Positions 1 through 8,338 of a stretch of 64,000 nt of DNA are shown here, piece after piece. This DNA comes from AC-32 sp963717475 (GTDB lineage Bacteria > Actinomycetota > Thermoleophilia > Gaiellales > Gaiellaceae): contig OY970337.1 in the NCBI GenBank assembly GCA_963717475.1, positions 1,674,001 through 1,738,000 on the forward strand. The letters are read 5' to 3'. A program made the translations under genes and the position numbers. How positions within the stretch are numbered: the first letter of the stretch is position 1; every line of letters starts with the position of its first letter. The notes beneath the pieces are model-generated. The model saw only the letters and a program-made list of their open reading frames with translations, was not told where the DNA came from and searched no databases.

Positions 1-416
1 TCACGATCGCCGTCGCCTCGGTCCTCGACTCGGAGCTCGCGCGCGCCGCCGACCACGAGCTCGCAGTCGTCGTCGGCCCGGAGTTCGTCGCAGGCTCTAC
101 GAGGCTGAAGGCCGGCACCGCGCAGAAGCTCGTCCTCAACACGCTTTCGACCGTCGCCATGATCCGCCTCGGCAAGACCTACGGCGATCTGATGGTCGAC
201 GTCCGCACCTCGAACGAGAAGCTCGCGGCGCGCGCGCGGAGGATCGTCCGCGACGCGACCGGAGTCTCCGACGAGGAGGCCGTGGCAGCCCTCGCCGACG
301 CCGGCGGGAGCGCGAAGGTCGCGATCGTCGCGCTCGTGCGCGGAATCGACGCCGCCACGGCTCGGGAGCGGCTCGAGAGCACAGGCGGCGTGATTCGATC
401 GGCGCTCGAGCGATGA
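1..416 (+). CDS. murQ: N-acetylmuramic acid 6-phosphate etherase, C-terminal part (cut by window edge)
   Basis: The reading frame is open from base 3 and ends at TGA 414-416, so the gene enters from the left edge and only about 138 C-terminal codons are visible. They include the family's conserved segment GPEFVAGSTRLKAGTAQKLV followed by the MIRLGKTYG and LMVDV motifs. MurQ cleaves the lactyl ether of MurNAc-6-phosphate to GlcNAc-6-phosphate plus D-lactate in the cytoplasm, the entry reaction of peptidoglycan amino-sugar recycling. The stop overlaps the nagA start in an ATGA, so the two are translationally coupled and the MurQ product is the direct substrate of the next enzyme. Assignment is firm; the N-terminus cannot be seen. 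Confidence 0.93.
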   Translation, partial: TIAVASVLDSELARAADHELAVVVGPEFVAGSTRLKAGTAQKLVLNTLSTVAMIRLGKTYGDLMVDVRTSNEKLAARARRIVRDATGVSDEEAVAALADAGGSAKVAIVALVRGIDAATARERLESTGGVIRSALER

Positions 417-1504
417 AGCTCGGGGTCGAAGCCGCGCTCGTCGACGGGGTGCTCGTCCCGGGCGATGTCGAAATCGTGGACGGGACGGTTGCCGCGTACG
501 GGCTCGCCGCCCCCAACGGCAGCGGCGTCGCGGTTCCGGGCTTCCTCGACCTCCAGGTCAACGGCTTCGCCGGCGTCGACCTGATGAACGCCGACGACGG
601 CGGCTACCGCCGCGCGGGCGAGGCGCTGCTCGAGAACGGCGTGACGGCATACCTCCCCACCTTCATCTCCGCGCCCGAGGACGAGCTTCTCACCGCGCTC
701 CGCAACCTTCCCTCCGGCCCGGGCGGTGCCCGCATCCTGGGCGTGCACCTCGAGGGGCCGTTCCTGTCGAAGAAGCGGCTGGGGATCCACCCGCCGGGTG
801 CACGCCGCGATCCGGACCCCGTCCTGCTCGAGCGGCTGCTCGACGCGGGACCCGTGCGGATGATGACCCTGGCGCCCGAGCTTCCCGGTGCAAACGAGCT
901 GATCGACCGGTTGCTCGCCGCCGGCGTCGCGGTCTCGGCCGGGCACACCGATGCGACCGCGGCGGAGGCCAACCTCTCCTTCGACCGCGGCGTCTGCGCG
1001 GTGACTCACCTCTTCAACGCGATGCGACCGTTCCGCCACCGCGATCCCGGCCTCGCCGGCGCCGCACTGGCCCGGGAGGACGTGATCGTCCAGATCATCC
1101 TCGACGGGGTGCACCTCGCCGAGGAGACCGCGCGCCTGACGTGGCAGGCCGCCCACGGCCGCGTGGCACTCGTCACCGATGCCGTCGCTGCGGCCGGGAT
1201 GGGCGACGGCTTCTATTTCGTCGGCGGGTCCCCGATCAACGTCCGCAACGGCGTCGCCCGGGGACTCGACGACGTCCTTGCCGGAAGCTCGCTGACCATG
1301 ATCGAGGCCGTGCGCAACCTGCACGCGCTCGGCGCCACGCTCACCGAGGCCGTGAACGCCGCGACGGCGGTCCCGGCACGGGTTCTCGGCGCCACCGACC
1401 TGGGTCGCCTGGACGTCGGGCTCCCGGCCGACCTCGTCGTGCTCGACGACAACCTCGAGATCGAGCGCGTCTGCGTCGGAGGCGAGGCTCGTGTCGTTGC
1501 CTGA
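413..1504 (+). CDS. nagA: N-acetylglucosamine-6-phosphate deacetylase
   Basis: Converts GlcNAc-6-phosphate to glucosamine-6-phosphate and acetate. The 363-residue protein is a normal length for NagA and carries the amidohydrolase metal and active-site motifs in order: HLEGPF near residue 111, SAGHTDA near 175, THLFNAM near 197 and VTDAVAAAG near 253, where the Asp is the catalytic base of the family. The ATG at 413 overlaps the murQ stop, and its own stop overlaps the next gene. Position between the MurQ etherase and a NagB-II-type isomerase makes a recycling pathway to fructose-6-phosphate the obvious reading. Confidence 0.95.
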   Translation: MKLGVEAALVDGVLVPGDVEIVDGTVAAYGLAAPNGSGVAVPGFLDLQVNGFAGVDLMNADDGGYRRAGEALLENGVTAYLPTFISAPEDELLTALRNLPSGPGGARILGVHLEGPFLSKKRLGIHPPGARRDPDPVLLERLLDAGPVRMMTLAPELPGANELIDRLLAAGVAVSAGHTDATAAEANLSFDRGVCAVTHLFNAMRPFRHRDPGLAGAALAREDVIVQIILDGVHLAEETARLTWQAAHGRVALVTDAVAAAGMGDGFYFVGGSPINVRNGVARGLDDVLAGSSLTMIEAVRNLHALGATLTEAVNAATAVPARVLGATDLGRLDVGLPADLVVLDDNLEIERVCVGGEARVVA

Positions 1505-2567
1505 GCCTACGGGCCTCGATCTGCGCGGATCCGTCTTCCTCGCCGAGATCCACGGACAGCCGACGGCCCTCAGGGCGCTCCTGGAGCACGAGAGCGAATA
1601 CTCGCGCGTGGCCGCGACCGCACGCGAGCGCGGGGCGACCACGGTTCGGATGGTCGGCCACGGTTCGTCGGACAACGCCTCCTCCTACGGCGTCTACGCC
1701 TTCGGCCTCCTGCCGCGCTGGACCGCGATGCGGGACTCGATCACCCTGACCGCCTACTACGACGCCCGTCTGGACATGCGCGGCTCCACCGTGATCGCGC
1801 TCTCGCAGTCAGGCCGCACACCGGACGTCGTCGACTACCTCGCCCGCGCCCGCAGCGCCGGCGCCTTCACGGTCGCGCTCACGAACGACGTCGGCTCCGA
1901 CCTCGCAGGCGCGGCAGAAGTCGTGCTCCCGCTGGCGGCCGGGCCCGAGCGCTCGGTGGCCGCCTCGAAGACGTACCTGAACCAGATCGCCGCGCTCGGC
2001 CTGTTCGCCGCGTGCGCCGCGACGGAGGGCCGGCGCTTCGCCGAGGACATCCGGGCGACGGCCGACCTGCTGGAGGAGATGCTTCCAGCGCTCGAGGAGC
2101 AGGCGCGGGCGGTCGCGCTCTCGTTCGCCTCGGTGGGCCGGATGTTCGTCGTCGGGCGCGGGATCGAGTTCGCGACCGCCCGCGAGATCGCGCTGAAGCT
2201 GCTCGAGACCTGCCGCGTTGCCGCCGAGCCGCTGACCGCGACCGCACTCGCGCACGGCCCCGTCGCCGCGCTCGACCCGCTTTTCCCGGTCTGGACGATC
2301 GCGTCGAACGACGAGACTCTCCCGGCCGTCGTGGAAGCGGCCGAGCGGGTGCGCGCTGCGGGCGCGACCCTCGTCGCGAGCGGCGACGCCGCGGCCTCGC
2401 TCGCCGGCGCCGCCTACTCGCTCCCGGTCCCGAAGCCGCCTCAACCGCTGCTCTCGCCCCTGCTCTCGGTCGTGCCGGGCCAGCTCTTCGCGTCCGCGCT
2501 CGCCCGCGCCCGGGGCCTCGACGCCGATCACCCGGTGGGGCTCAGCAAAGTCACGCTTGCGCGCTGA
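1491..2567 (+). CDS. SIS-domain glucosamine-6-phosphate deaminase/isomerase (NagB-II/GlmS isomerase-like)
   Basis: 358 residues consisting of two SIS sugar-isomerase domains, equivalent to the isomerase half of GlmS but without the N-terminal glutaminase domain. That is the architecture of NagB-II-type deaminases, which turn glucosamine-6-phosphate into fructose-6-phosphate and ammonia. Visible sugar-phosphate-binding motifs are GHGSSDNAS near residue 55, SQSGRTPD near 107 and SKTYLNQ near 162; the second SIS domain has the ALAHGPVAAL segment corresponding to the HGP loop. The start is GTG 1491, overlapping the last 14 bases of nagA. A GlmS-like or AgaS-like aldose-ketose isomerase is the alternative, but the neighbours favour catabolism of GlcN-6-phosphate. 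Confidence 0.85.
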   Translation: MSLPEPTGLDLRGSVFLAEIHGQPTALRALLEHESEYSRVAATARERGATTVRMVGHGSSDNASSYGVYAFGLLPRWTAMRDSITLTAYYDARLDMRGSTVIALSQSGRTPDVVDYLARARSAGAFTVALTNDVGSDLAGAAEVVLPLAAGPERSVAASKTYLNQIAALGLFAACAATEGRRFAEDIRATADLLEEMLPALEEQARAVALSFASVGRMFVVGRGIEFATAREIALKLLETCRVAAEPLTATALAHGPVAALDPLFPVWTIASNDETLPAVVEAAERVRAAGATLVASGDAAASLAGAAYSLPVPKPPQPLLSPLLSVVPGQLFASALARARGLDADHPVGLSKVTLAR

Positions 2568-3288
2568 GAGGTTCCTCGCTGTCGACGTTGGCGGCAGCTG
2601 GGTCAAGTCCGGCTTGGTCGCCGACGGTCAGGTGGAGGAGCAGTCTCGCGAGCCCGTCGCGCGAGACCTGGACGGTCTCGTCGCGCAGCTCAACCGCGTC
2701 GCCGAGGGGCAGGACTGGGGCCTCTGCGTCCCGGGCCTCGTGGAGAACGGCACCGTGCGCTACGCGGCGAACCTGCCGCTACGCGACACGCCGCTGCCGG
2801 AGCTGCTCAGCCCGCGGCCGCGGGTCTTCGTCAACGACCTGGTAGCGGCCACTCTCGGCGAGGCCGGGGGCGGAAGCCTGGCGCTTCTGCAGGTCGGCAC
2901 CGGGGTCGCTGCTCGCTGCGCGCTCGACGGACGCGTCCTTCCAGGCGGCGAGGTCGGCCACCTGCGCTTCCGCGACGACGGCCCGGCTTGCCGCTGCGGC
3001 AACCGCGGGTGCGTCGAGGCGTACCTGCGAGGGATCGACCATCCCACCGATGACGCGCTCGAGGCGATCGGGTTCGCGGCTGCGGCGCTCGTGGCCGCCT
3101 GGGATCCAGGCACGCTGAGGCTGGGCGGCGGCGTCGCCGCGGCGTGGGGCGAGACGCTTCTCGCTGCGGTGCGCGAGGCCGTCCGAGAGCGAGTCCTCCC
3201 TGGCACAGCCACGAACGTCGAGCCCGCCCGGCTCGGCGACTCGGCGGCGTTGGTGGGCCTTGCCGAGCTCGCTAGAGGTGCGACGTGA
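2557..3288 (+). CDS. ROK-family sugar kinase (probable amino-sugar kinase)
   Basis: 243-residue ROK kinase. The N-terminal ATP-binding signature is DVGGSWVKSGLV, and the zinc site and ROK signature appear as GGEVGHLRF followed by CRCGNRGCVEAY near residue 150. The start is a TTG at 2557 overlapping the preceding stop, so the four genes form one coupled operon. ROK enzymes phosphorylate glucose, GlcNAc or ManNAc; in this context a GlcNAc or MurNAc-derived sugar is the likely substrate, but the sequence alone does not settle it. The protein is somewhat shorter than the usual 290-320 residues. Its 3' end overlaps the convergent hmgA by 17 bases. Confidence 0.8.
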   Translation: MRAERFLAVDVGGSWVKSGLVADGQVEEQSREPVARDLDGLVAQLNRVAEGQDWGLCVPGLVENGTVRYAANLPLRDTPLPELLSPRPRVFVNDLVAATLGEAGGGSLALLQVGTGVAARCALDGRVLPGGEVGHLRFRDDGPACRCGNRGCVEAYLRGIDHPTDDALEAIGFAAAALVAAWDPGTLRLGGGVAAAWGETLLAAVREAVRERVLPGTATNVEPARLGDSAALVGLAELARGAT

Positions 3289-4480
3289 CCCCGGCGGGGT
3301 CTTCGTCCGTGTTGCCTTCAGCCGGCGCGCGCTCGTCGAGCCACGAGTAGGCGTACTCGCCGTCGTCGAGGTTCTTGGCGAGCTTCGTCAGCCGCAGCGG
3401 GTGGAACGTGTCGCACATCACCGCCAGCTCGTGCGTCTCGGTCTGGCCGATCGACTTCTCCGCGAGCCCCGGGTGCGGCCCGTGCGGGATTCCCGACGGA
3501 TGGAGCGTCACCGAGCCGACGTCGATCCCGCGCCGCGAGGAGAAATTGCCCGAGACGTAATAGATCATCTCCTCCGAGTTCAGGTTCGAGTGGTGGTACG
3601 GGATCGGGATCGCCATCGGGTCGAAGTCGAGCTTGCGCGGGCAGAACGAGCAGATCACGAAGTTGCGGCCCTGGAACGTCTGGTGTGAGGGCGGCGGCAT
3701 GTGGATCCGGCCCGTGATCGGCTCGAAGTCGTGGATCGAGAACGTCCACGGGTAGACGAAGCCGTCCCAGCCGACGACGTCGAACGGGTGGTAGTCGAGG
3801 ACGTAGGTCTGGTAGCCGTCCCGGACGCGCACCTTCACGCGGAACTCGCCGGTGTCGCGGTGCGTCCGCAGCTCGGTCGGCGCGTGGATGTCGCGGTGGT
3901 AGAACGGCGCGTGCTCGAGCAGCTGGCCGTACTCGTTGCGGTAGCGCCTCGGGATCTCGATTAGACCGGGTGACTCGAAGACGAGGTAGCGCTGCTCGCC
4001 CTCAGGGCGGAAACGGTAGGTCGTTCCGCGTGGGACGACGACGTAGTCACCCTCCTTGTACGGCAGCTCGCCGAAGATCGTCTCGAGCGTTCCCGAGCCC
4101 TCGTGGACGAAGATGACCTCGTCGCCCTCGCCGTTCCGGAAGTAGTAGTCCATCTCGGCGTCCGGGCGGCAGAGCGAGATCTCGACGTCGTCGTTCCACA
4201 TCAGCAGCTTCCGCCCGTTGACGGCGTCACCCCCGGCCTCGATGCCCATCGTCCGGAAGTGACGGTGCGCGTGGCCGTCGGGAACCCACTCGTCGCGCTC
4301 GATCGGCTCGAAGTCGGCGACTTCGGTGACGCGGCACGGGGACGTCAGGTGGTACAGGATCGACTCGTTGCCGTCGAAGCCTTCGAGGCCCATGACCTCC
4401 TCGGTCAGGAGCCTGCCGTTGTCGCGGAACTGCACGTGCCGCTTGCGCGGGACCTCGCCTCTGACCTGGTAGGTCGACAT
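3272..4480 (-). CDS. hmgA: homogentisate 1,2-dioxygenase
   Basis: Opens the aromatic ring of homogentisate to maleylacetoacetate, a non-heme Fe(II) cupin reaction in tyrosine degradation. The 402-residue product has the family's long cupin fold with the iron-ligand region HHSNLNSEEMIYYVSG near residue 295 and the downstream HPSGIPHGPHPG loop. ATG 4480 is chosen because the protein then begins MSTYQVRGE and the frame upstream of it is not conserved. The hexamer TAAGCT at 4488-4493, which also carries the stop of the upstream gene, lies 7 bases before the start and could serve as a -10 element of an internal leaderless promoter. It is the last gene of a four-gene minus-strand unit. Confidence 0.92.
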   Translation of the reverse strand: MSTYQVRGEVPRKRHVQFRDNGRLLTEEVMGLEGFDGNESILYHLTSPCRVTEVADFEPIERDEWVPDGHAHRHFRTMGIEAGGDAVNGRKLLMWNDDVEISLCRPDAEMDYYFRNGEGDEVIFVHEGSGTLETIFGELPYKEGDYVVVPRGTTYRFRPEGEQRYLVFESPGLIEIPRRYRNEYGQLLEHAPFYHRDIHAPTELRTHRDTGEFRVKVRVRDGYQTYVLDYHPFDVVGWDGFVYPWTFSIHDFEPITGRIHMPPPSHQTFQGRNFVICSFCPRKLDFDPMAIPIPYHHSNLNSEEMIYYVSGNFSSRRGIDVGSVTLHPSGIPHGPHPGLAEKSIGQTETHELAVMCDTFHPLRLTKLAKNLDDGEYAYSWLDERAPAEGNTDEDPAGVTSHL

Positions 4481-4490
4481 CGCGCGAAGC

Positions 4491-5462
4491 TTAGCCCGTC
4501 GCGAGAGCGGCCAAGCGCTCCCCGATCGCGGGCGCGAACTTGAAGCCGTGGCCCGAGCAGGGCGAGCCGACAACGACCCGGCCGCGGCGCTCGAGGATGA
4601 ACGTCTCGTCCGCGGTGGTCGTGTACATGCAGGTGTCGAGCGCAGCGGGATCCGGCTCGGCGAGACGGTAGGTCTCGTTCGCCCAGGCGGTGATGCGCTC
4701 GACGAGATGCGGCTCCGGATCGGTCGGGGTGTTCGGGTCGGCCTCCTGCCCTTGGTGGTGAGCTCCGACCTTGAGGCCGTAGACCGGGTCGTAGAGCGAG
4801 TACATCTCGTGGGTGTGCCTACCGGGCTTGAACGAGACGACCGACGGAATCGGCCGGCCTTCCTGCGGCCGGAAGTAGCAGACGGTCTCGCGGGTGGTCT
4901 TCACCGGCAGTGGCTCGTCGAGGAGCTCGTTGACCCAGGAACCGGCGGTGACGACGACGGCATCTGCGTCGACCTCGTCGGGGTGCGCGCGTGTCTGCTC
5001 GCGCACGTCGAGCTCGCGGCGGAAGGCCTCGAGCGCCTTGTCGGCGCGCGCGATTCCCGCCTCCGCCTGCAGGACGACGAACGAGCGCTCGGGGACGCGG
5101 ATCGGGAAGCGGCGCTCGGCTTCCTCGCGGTCAAGCCGCTCCCAGGCGACGCCGCAGCGCTCGAGGGTCTCCGCGGTGCTCTCCTCGAGCGAGCTCACGA
5201 TCTCGACCAGTCCGTAGAGCTCGAGCACCGTCTCGCCGCTCTCGGCCTCGAGCTCGCGCCAGAGCCCGAGCGCCTCCTGCGCAAGACGGACGTACTCGTC
5301 CTCGGCGTACGCGAGCCGGAAGATCCGCGAGCGCCCGTGGCTGGAACCGTGGGGGTTGCCCACCTCGAACTGCTCGTAGACGACGGGCTCGTGCCCGCGC
5401 CGCTTGAGGGCCCAGCCCGTGGCCAGCCCCATCACCCCGCCGCCGATGACCGCGACCTTCAT
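4491..5462 (-). CDS. FAD-dependent amine oxidase, sarcosine oxidase / N-methyltryptophan oxidase-like
   Basis: 323-residue DAO-superfamily flavoprotein. The N-terminus has the Rossmann motif VIGGGVMGLATGWAL, followed by the MSOX-family segment GSSHGRSRIFRLAY; the C-terminal region has CMYTTTADETF, whose Cys aligns with the one that binds FAD covalently in monomeric sarcosine oxidases, and PCSGHGFKFAP. It is about 50 residues shorter than typical MSOX proteins. Family members oxidise secondary or small primary amines. It is translationally coupled (ATGA) to the fumarylacetoacetase-like gene and lies 10 bases before hmgA, so it may act on an aromatic amine or amino acid feeding this pathway. 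The substrate is unknown. Confidence 0.78.
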   Translation of the reverse strand: MKVAVIGGGVMGLATGWALKRRGHEPVVYEQFEVGNPHGSSHGRSRIFRLAYAEDEYVRLAQEALGLWRELEAESGETVLELYGLVEIVSSLEESTAETLERCGVAWERLDREEAERRFPIRVPERSFVVLQAEAGIARADKALEAFRRELDVREQTRAHPDEVDADAVVVTAGSWVNELLDEPLPVKTTRETVCYFRPQEGRPIPSVVSFKPGRHTHEMYSLYDPVYGLKVGAHHQGQEADPNTPTDPEPHLVERITAWANETYRLAEPDPAALDTCMYTTTADETFILERRGRVVVGSPCSGHGFKFAPAIGERLAALATG

Positions 5463-6271
5463 CGGATGCGGTTTTTCAGGATTCCGATCCCTTCAATCTC
5501 CAGCTCGACCTCGTCGCCTCGCCGCAGCCAGCGCTCGTCGCCGTGCTCGAGGATGCAGCCGGTGCCCACGCAGCCCGAGCCGATCACGTCGCCGGGCCGA
5601 AGATCGGTGTTGCGCCCGGCGCGCTCGACGACCTCGTCCCACGACCAGTGCATGTCGCCGAGGTTGCCCCGCGAGCGCTCCTCGCCGTTGACGCGCGCGA
5701 CCATCTCCAGGCGACGGTCGCCGAGCTCGTCGGGGGTGACGAGGACCGGGCCGAGCGAGGTCGCGAAGTCCTTGCCCTTCGCCGGGCCGAGGCCGATCGC
5801 CATCTCCTTGCGCTGCACGTCGCGGGCCGACCAGTCGTTCATGACGGTGAAGCCGCCGATCGCACCGTCGGCGCCCATCACCACCGCGCACTCCAGCTCG
5901 TAGTCGAGTTTCTCCGTCCCTTCCGGGTAGGGAATCTCGTCGTCCGGGCCGTAGATCGCTGCCGGGTTCGAGAAGTAGAAGGCGGGGAGCTCGTACCACT
6001 CCGGCGGCACCTCGCCCCTCCCGGTGACCGCGCGCGCGTTCTTGACGTGCTGCTCGAAGGCATAGAAGTCGCGCACCGACGGCGGGCGCTTGACCGGAGC
6101 GAGCAGCCGCACCTCGTCGAGCCGGTGCTCCGCGTGCTCGCGCGCCTGGCCGCCGCCCGTGAAGAACGACTCGAGCGTCTGCGCCGCGAGCTGGATCACG
6201 CGGTCGCCCTCGATCCGCCCGGGCCAGCCGCGGACCTCGTGCTCGAGGGGCGTGAACATGCAGAGCTTCAT
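5459..6271 (-). CDS. fumarylacetoacetate hydrolase family protein
   Basis: 270 residues with the FAH C-terminal fold. The divalent-metal ligands are visible as the ELE of KLDYELECAVVMG and the Asp of NDWSARDVQ; later LGPVLVTPDEL and GDVIGSGCVGTGC are typical of the family. In tyrosine degradation this enzyme splits fumarylacetoacetate to fumarate and acetoacetate, and its position two genes before hmgA supports that role. Many FAH-family proteins act instead on acylpyruvates or other diketoacids, so the pathway assignment rests on context. No maleylacetoacetate isomerase is present in the window. Start and stop overlap the neighbouring genes by 4 bases each. Confidence 0.85.
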   Translation of the reverse strand: MKLCMFTPLEHEVRGWPGRIEGDRVIQLAAQTLESFFTGGGQAREHAEHRLDEVRLLAPVKRPPSVRDFYAFEQHVKNARAVTGRGEVPPEWYELPAFYFSNPAAIYGPDDEIPYPEGTEKLDYELECAVVMGADGAIGGFTVMNDWSARDVQRKEMAIGLGPAKGKDFATSLGPVLVTPDELGDRRLEMVARVNGEERSRGNLGDMHWSWDEVVERAGRNTDLRPGDVIGSGCVGTGCILEHGDERWLRRGDEVELEIEGIGILKNRIR

Positions 6272-7617
6272 GGCTCGGTGTGGACGATCACGTCCGCGAT
6301 CTCGGGGCGCTCGCGCCGGATCCGCTCCTCGATCTCGCTCGCGCGGGCGTGGGCGTCGGCGAGCGAGGTCTGCGGGTCGAGCCCGAGCGTGAGGTAGGCG
6401 AGCAGGCCGTCGTCGGTGTCGAGGAACCGGAGCTCGCGCGGCGCCGCGCCTGTCGTCTCGCGCACGATCTGCTCGATCAGCGCGCGGTCGGCGGCGCCGT
6501 CGCCCACGCGGCCCACCGCCGGCTCGGCCAGCGGCTCGAGGTGGGTCTGCACGGCGTCGACCTCGGGCACGGACGCGATGATCGCCCGCTCGACCTCCGT
6601 CGCGATCTCGTGCGCGTCGTCGAGCGGCAGCTCCCCCGGCAGCTTGAGGTGCAGCGAGACCTGCATGCTCGAGCCGACGCGGAGGACGATGAGGTTGTGG
6701 ATCTCCCGCACGCGCGGCACGCGCTGGGCGGCCGCGAGCGCGCGCTCATGCAGAGCCGCGTGGTCGGCGTCAGGCTCGACGTGGACGACGACGTCACTGT
6801 CGGGGAGCGCCCGGTGGACCGCGGCCTCGACCGCGTCGGCGGCCGCATGGCCCTGCCCGATCGCAGCGCCGGGAGAGACCCCGATGACCACGTCCGCGAA
6901 CTGCCGCCCGGCCGCCTGGCGCATCCGCAGCCGGCGTAGCTCGACAGGCGGCTCGAGCGCGCCGATGGCCTGCAGAGCCGCCGCCTCCGCCTCGGACGGG
7001 ACGCGGTCCATCAGCACGTCCACGTTGACGCGCATCAGCCGGGCGGCGGCCAGCAGGACGAGCACCGCGACGAAGAGCGCCGCGGCCGAATCGGCCCAGT
7101 GCTCCCCGTGGCGAGCCAGGATCATCCCGATCAGGACGGCCGTCGAACCCGCGAAGTCGCTCGCAAAATGGAGTGCATTCGCCTGCAGCGCGGGGCTTCC
7201 CGTCCGTCGCGCCGTTCGGTGCGAGACAACCGCGCGGCTGACGTCGATCGCCATCACGACCCCCAGCACCACGAACGCGTAGGCCTTCGGGTCGACCTGG
7301 CCGTGGGCGAGGCCGGTCAGGCGCCAGACCGCGCGCCACGCGATCGCGAGGCTCAAGACGACGAGGATGCCCGCCTCGGCCAGCGCGGCGAGGTGCTCGG
7401 CCTTGCCGTGGCCATACGCGTGGCCGGGGTCGGCCGGCCGCACCGAGACGCCGACGGCGACGAAGGTCAGCAGCGCCGCGACGAGGTCGGTCCCCGAATG
7501 AGCGGCCTCGGAGAGCAGGCCGAGGCTGTTGGTCCCGATCGCCGTGCCGAGCTTGAGGCCGATCAGCACGCAGGCCGCGACCACCGAGACGAGCGCCGTC
7601 CGCCGCTGTGGGCTCAT
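6268..7617 (-). CDS. cation diffusion facilitator (CDF) family transporter with extended C-terminal domain
   Basis: 449 residues. The first about 200 residues hold roughly six membrane segments with the CDF metal-site motifs HSGTD near residue 41 and HAYGHGKAEHLAAL near 66. After the membrane part there are about 240 cytoplasmic residues in which zinc-transporter dimerisation-like modules recur (segments ending DVVVHVEP, DAVQTHLEP and DVIVHTEP), more than the single module of a typical CDF protein. CDF proteins export Zn2+, Fe2+ or Mn2+ by proton antiport. It heads the hmgA operon; HmgA needs iron, but a functional link is speculation. A TATGCT hexamer 6 bases upstream of the ATG suggests a leaderless transcript. 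Confidence 0.87.
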   Translation of the reverse strand: MSPQRRTALVSVVAACVLIGLKLGTAIGTNSLGLLSEAAHSGTDLVAALLTFVAVGVSVRPADPGHAYGHGKAEHLAALAEAGILVVLSLAIAWRAVWRLTGLAHGQVDPKAYAFVVLGVVMAIDVSRAVVSHRTARRTGSPALQANALHFASDFAGSTAVLIGMILARHGEHWADSAAALFVAVLVLLAAARLMRVNVDVLMDRVPSEAEAAALQAIGALEPPVELRRLRMRQAAGRQFADVVIGVSPGAAIGQGHAAADAVEAAVHRALPDSDVVVHVEPDADHAALHERALAAAQRVPRVREIHNLIVLRVGSSMQVSLHLKLPGELPLDDAHEIATEVERAIIASVPEVDAVQTHLEPLAEPAVGRVGDGAADRALIEQIVRETTGAAPRELRFLDTDDGLLAYLTLGLDPQTSLADAHARASEIEERIRRERPEIADVIVHTEP

Positions 7618-7623
7618 GCGCCA

Positions 7624-7629
7624 AGCATA
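7624..7629 (-). promoter_or_regulatory. -10 hexamer TATGCT of the CDF-hmgA operon, leaderless configuration
   Basis: On the minus strand TATGCT ends exactly 6 bases before the ATG of the CDF gene, so transcription would begin at or next to the start codon. It lies between the terminator at 7642-7664 and the gene and does not overlap any coding sequence. No convincing -35 box is seen, which is common for extended or weak actinobacterial promoters. Confidence 0.5.
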
Positions 7630-7641
7630 GGACCAACGAGA

Positions 7642-7664
7642 AGAGCCCGCCTGAGGCGGGCTCT
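7642..7664 (-). terminator. intrinsic terminator hairpin after the secreted-protein gene
   Basis: Perfect 10-bp stem AGAGCCCGCC / GGCGGGCTCT with a 3-base loop. It lies 49 bases past the stop of the secreted-protein gene on the minus strand and just before the CDF operon, insulating the two minus-strand units. The trailing T-run is short. Confidence 0.8.
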
Positions 7665-7712
7665 TTCGACCACTCCGTTAGGGAGGGAGAGGTATTTGTC
7701 AGACGTGCTCGT

Positions 7713-8315
7713 TCAGGACGTGGCGATGTCCCCGTGGAAGCGCTCGTGCAGCAGCGTCCCGGCGCCGTGGCCCTTGTCCGACCAATGGTGTCTGCGCAGA
7801 CCCTGCCTGGGCGCGCTGTACTCGAAGTCGAACGCGCAGGCCCGCGAGTCGGTGAAGCACGAGAAGGTCGCGTCCGGGCCGAAGAACGTCGCGATGAAGA
7901 CGTCCGTGAAGCCACAGTCGGCCGGGCAGGTCGCGTTCGGGTCGAACGTTCCGCCCGTGACCCTGCCGCGCAGGAAGCCGTGGAAACGGCCGTGCTTTCC
8001 GGCGGCGACCATCGAGCCGTGCGGCCGGCGCGTCTCGCAGGCGCCTGGGCTCTGGCCCTCGTTGGTCAGGAACCTGCCGCGGTCGCGGCGGAGCAGCGTG
8101 TAGCTGCCGTCGTGGTTCCGCGTGATCTTGTAGGTCCGCTTCTCGGTGTCGACGGCCCACGCGTTGCCGCACGAGCCATGGTCGTCGGTGACCACGTCGT
8201 ACGGGCCGAACTTGTGGTGCGAGTTGCCGTGGCCGTGCCCGTTGTTGGCAAGACCTCCCGTCACGAACACGAGGGCGCCCGCCAGCAATCCGAGGATCAT
8301 CCAGCTCTTGCGCAT
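7713..8315 (-). CDS. secreted protein of unknown function
   Basis: 200 residues beginning with a clear signal peptide: a basic MRKSWM start, a hydrophobic core GLLAGALVFVTGG and a likely cleavage after LAN. The mature protein is rich in His and Gly at its N-terminus (NGHGHGNSHHKFGPYDV) and has several Cys residues (CGNAW, CETRR, CPADCGF, CFTDSRACAF) that could form disulfides outside the cell. Two adjacent ATGs exist; 8315 is preferred because AGGAGG is then 4 bases upstream, against 1 base for 8318. It is the last gene of the hpd unit and is followed by a strong terminator. I do not recognise the family; metal binding by the His-rich stretch is possible. Confidence 0.72.
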   Translation of the reverse strand: MRKSWMILGLLAGALVFVTGGLANNGHGHGNSHHKFGPYDVVTDDHGSCGNAWAVDTEKRTYKITRNHDGSYTLLRRDRGRFLTNEGQSPGACETRRPHGSMVAAGKHGRFHGFLRGRVTGGTFDPNATCPADCGFTDVFIATFFGPDATFSCFTDSRACAFDFEYSAPRQGLRRHHWSDKGHGAGTLLHERFHGDIATS

Positions 8316-8338
8316 CATTCCTCCTGGTTTCTTGGTTT

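Noticed and set aside
179..1675. Long minus-strand open frame of 498 codons opposite nagA and the SIS gene
   Set aside because: It is a shadow of plus-strand genes with high GC3; its protein is Arg/Gly/Asp-rich with no recognisable motif, while the plus-strand genes have full family signatures.
4548..5903. Plus-strand open frame of 451 codons across the flavoenzyme and FAH genes
   Set aside because: Antisense shadow; composition is low-complexity and both minus-strand genes carry active-site motifs.
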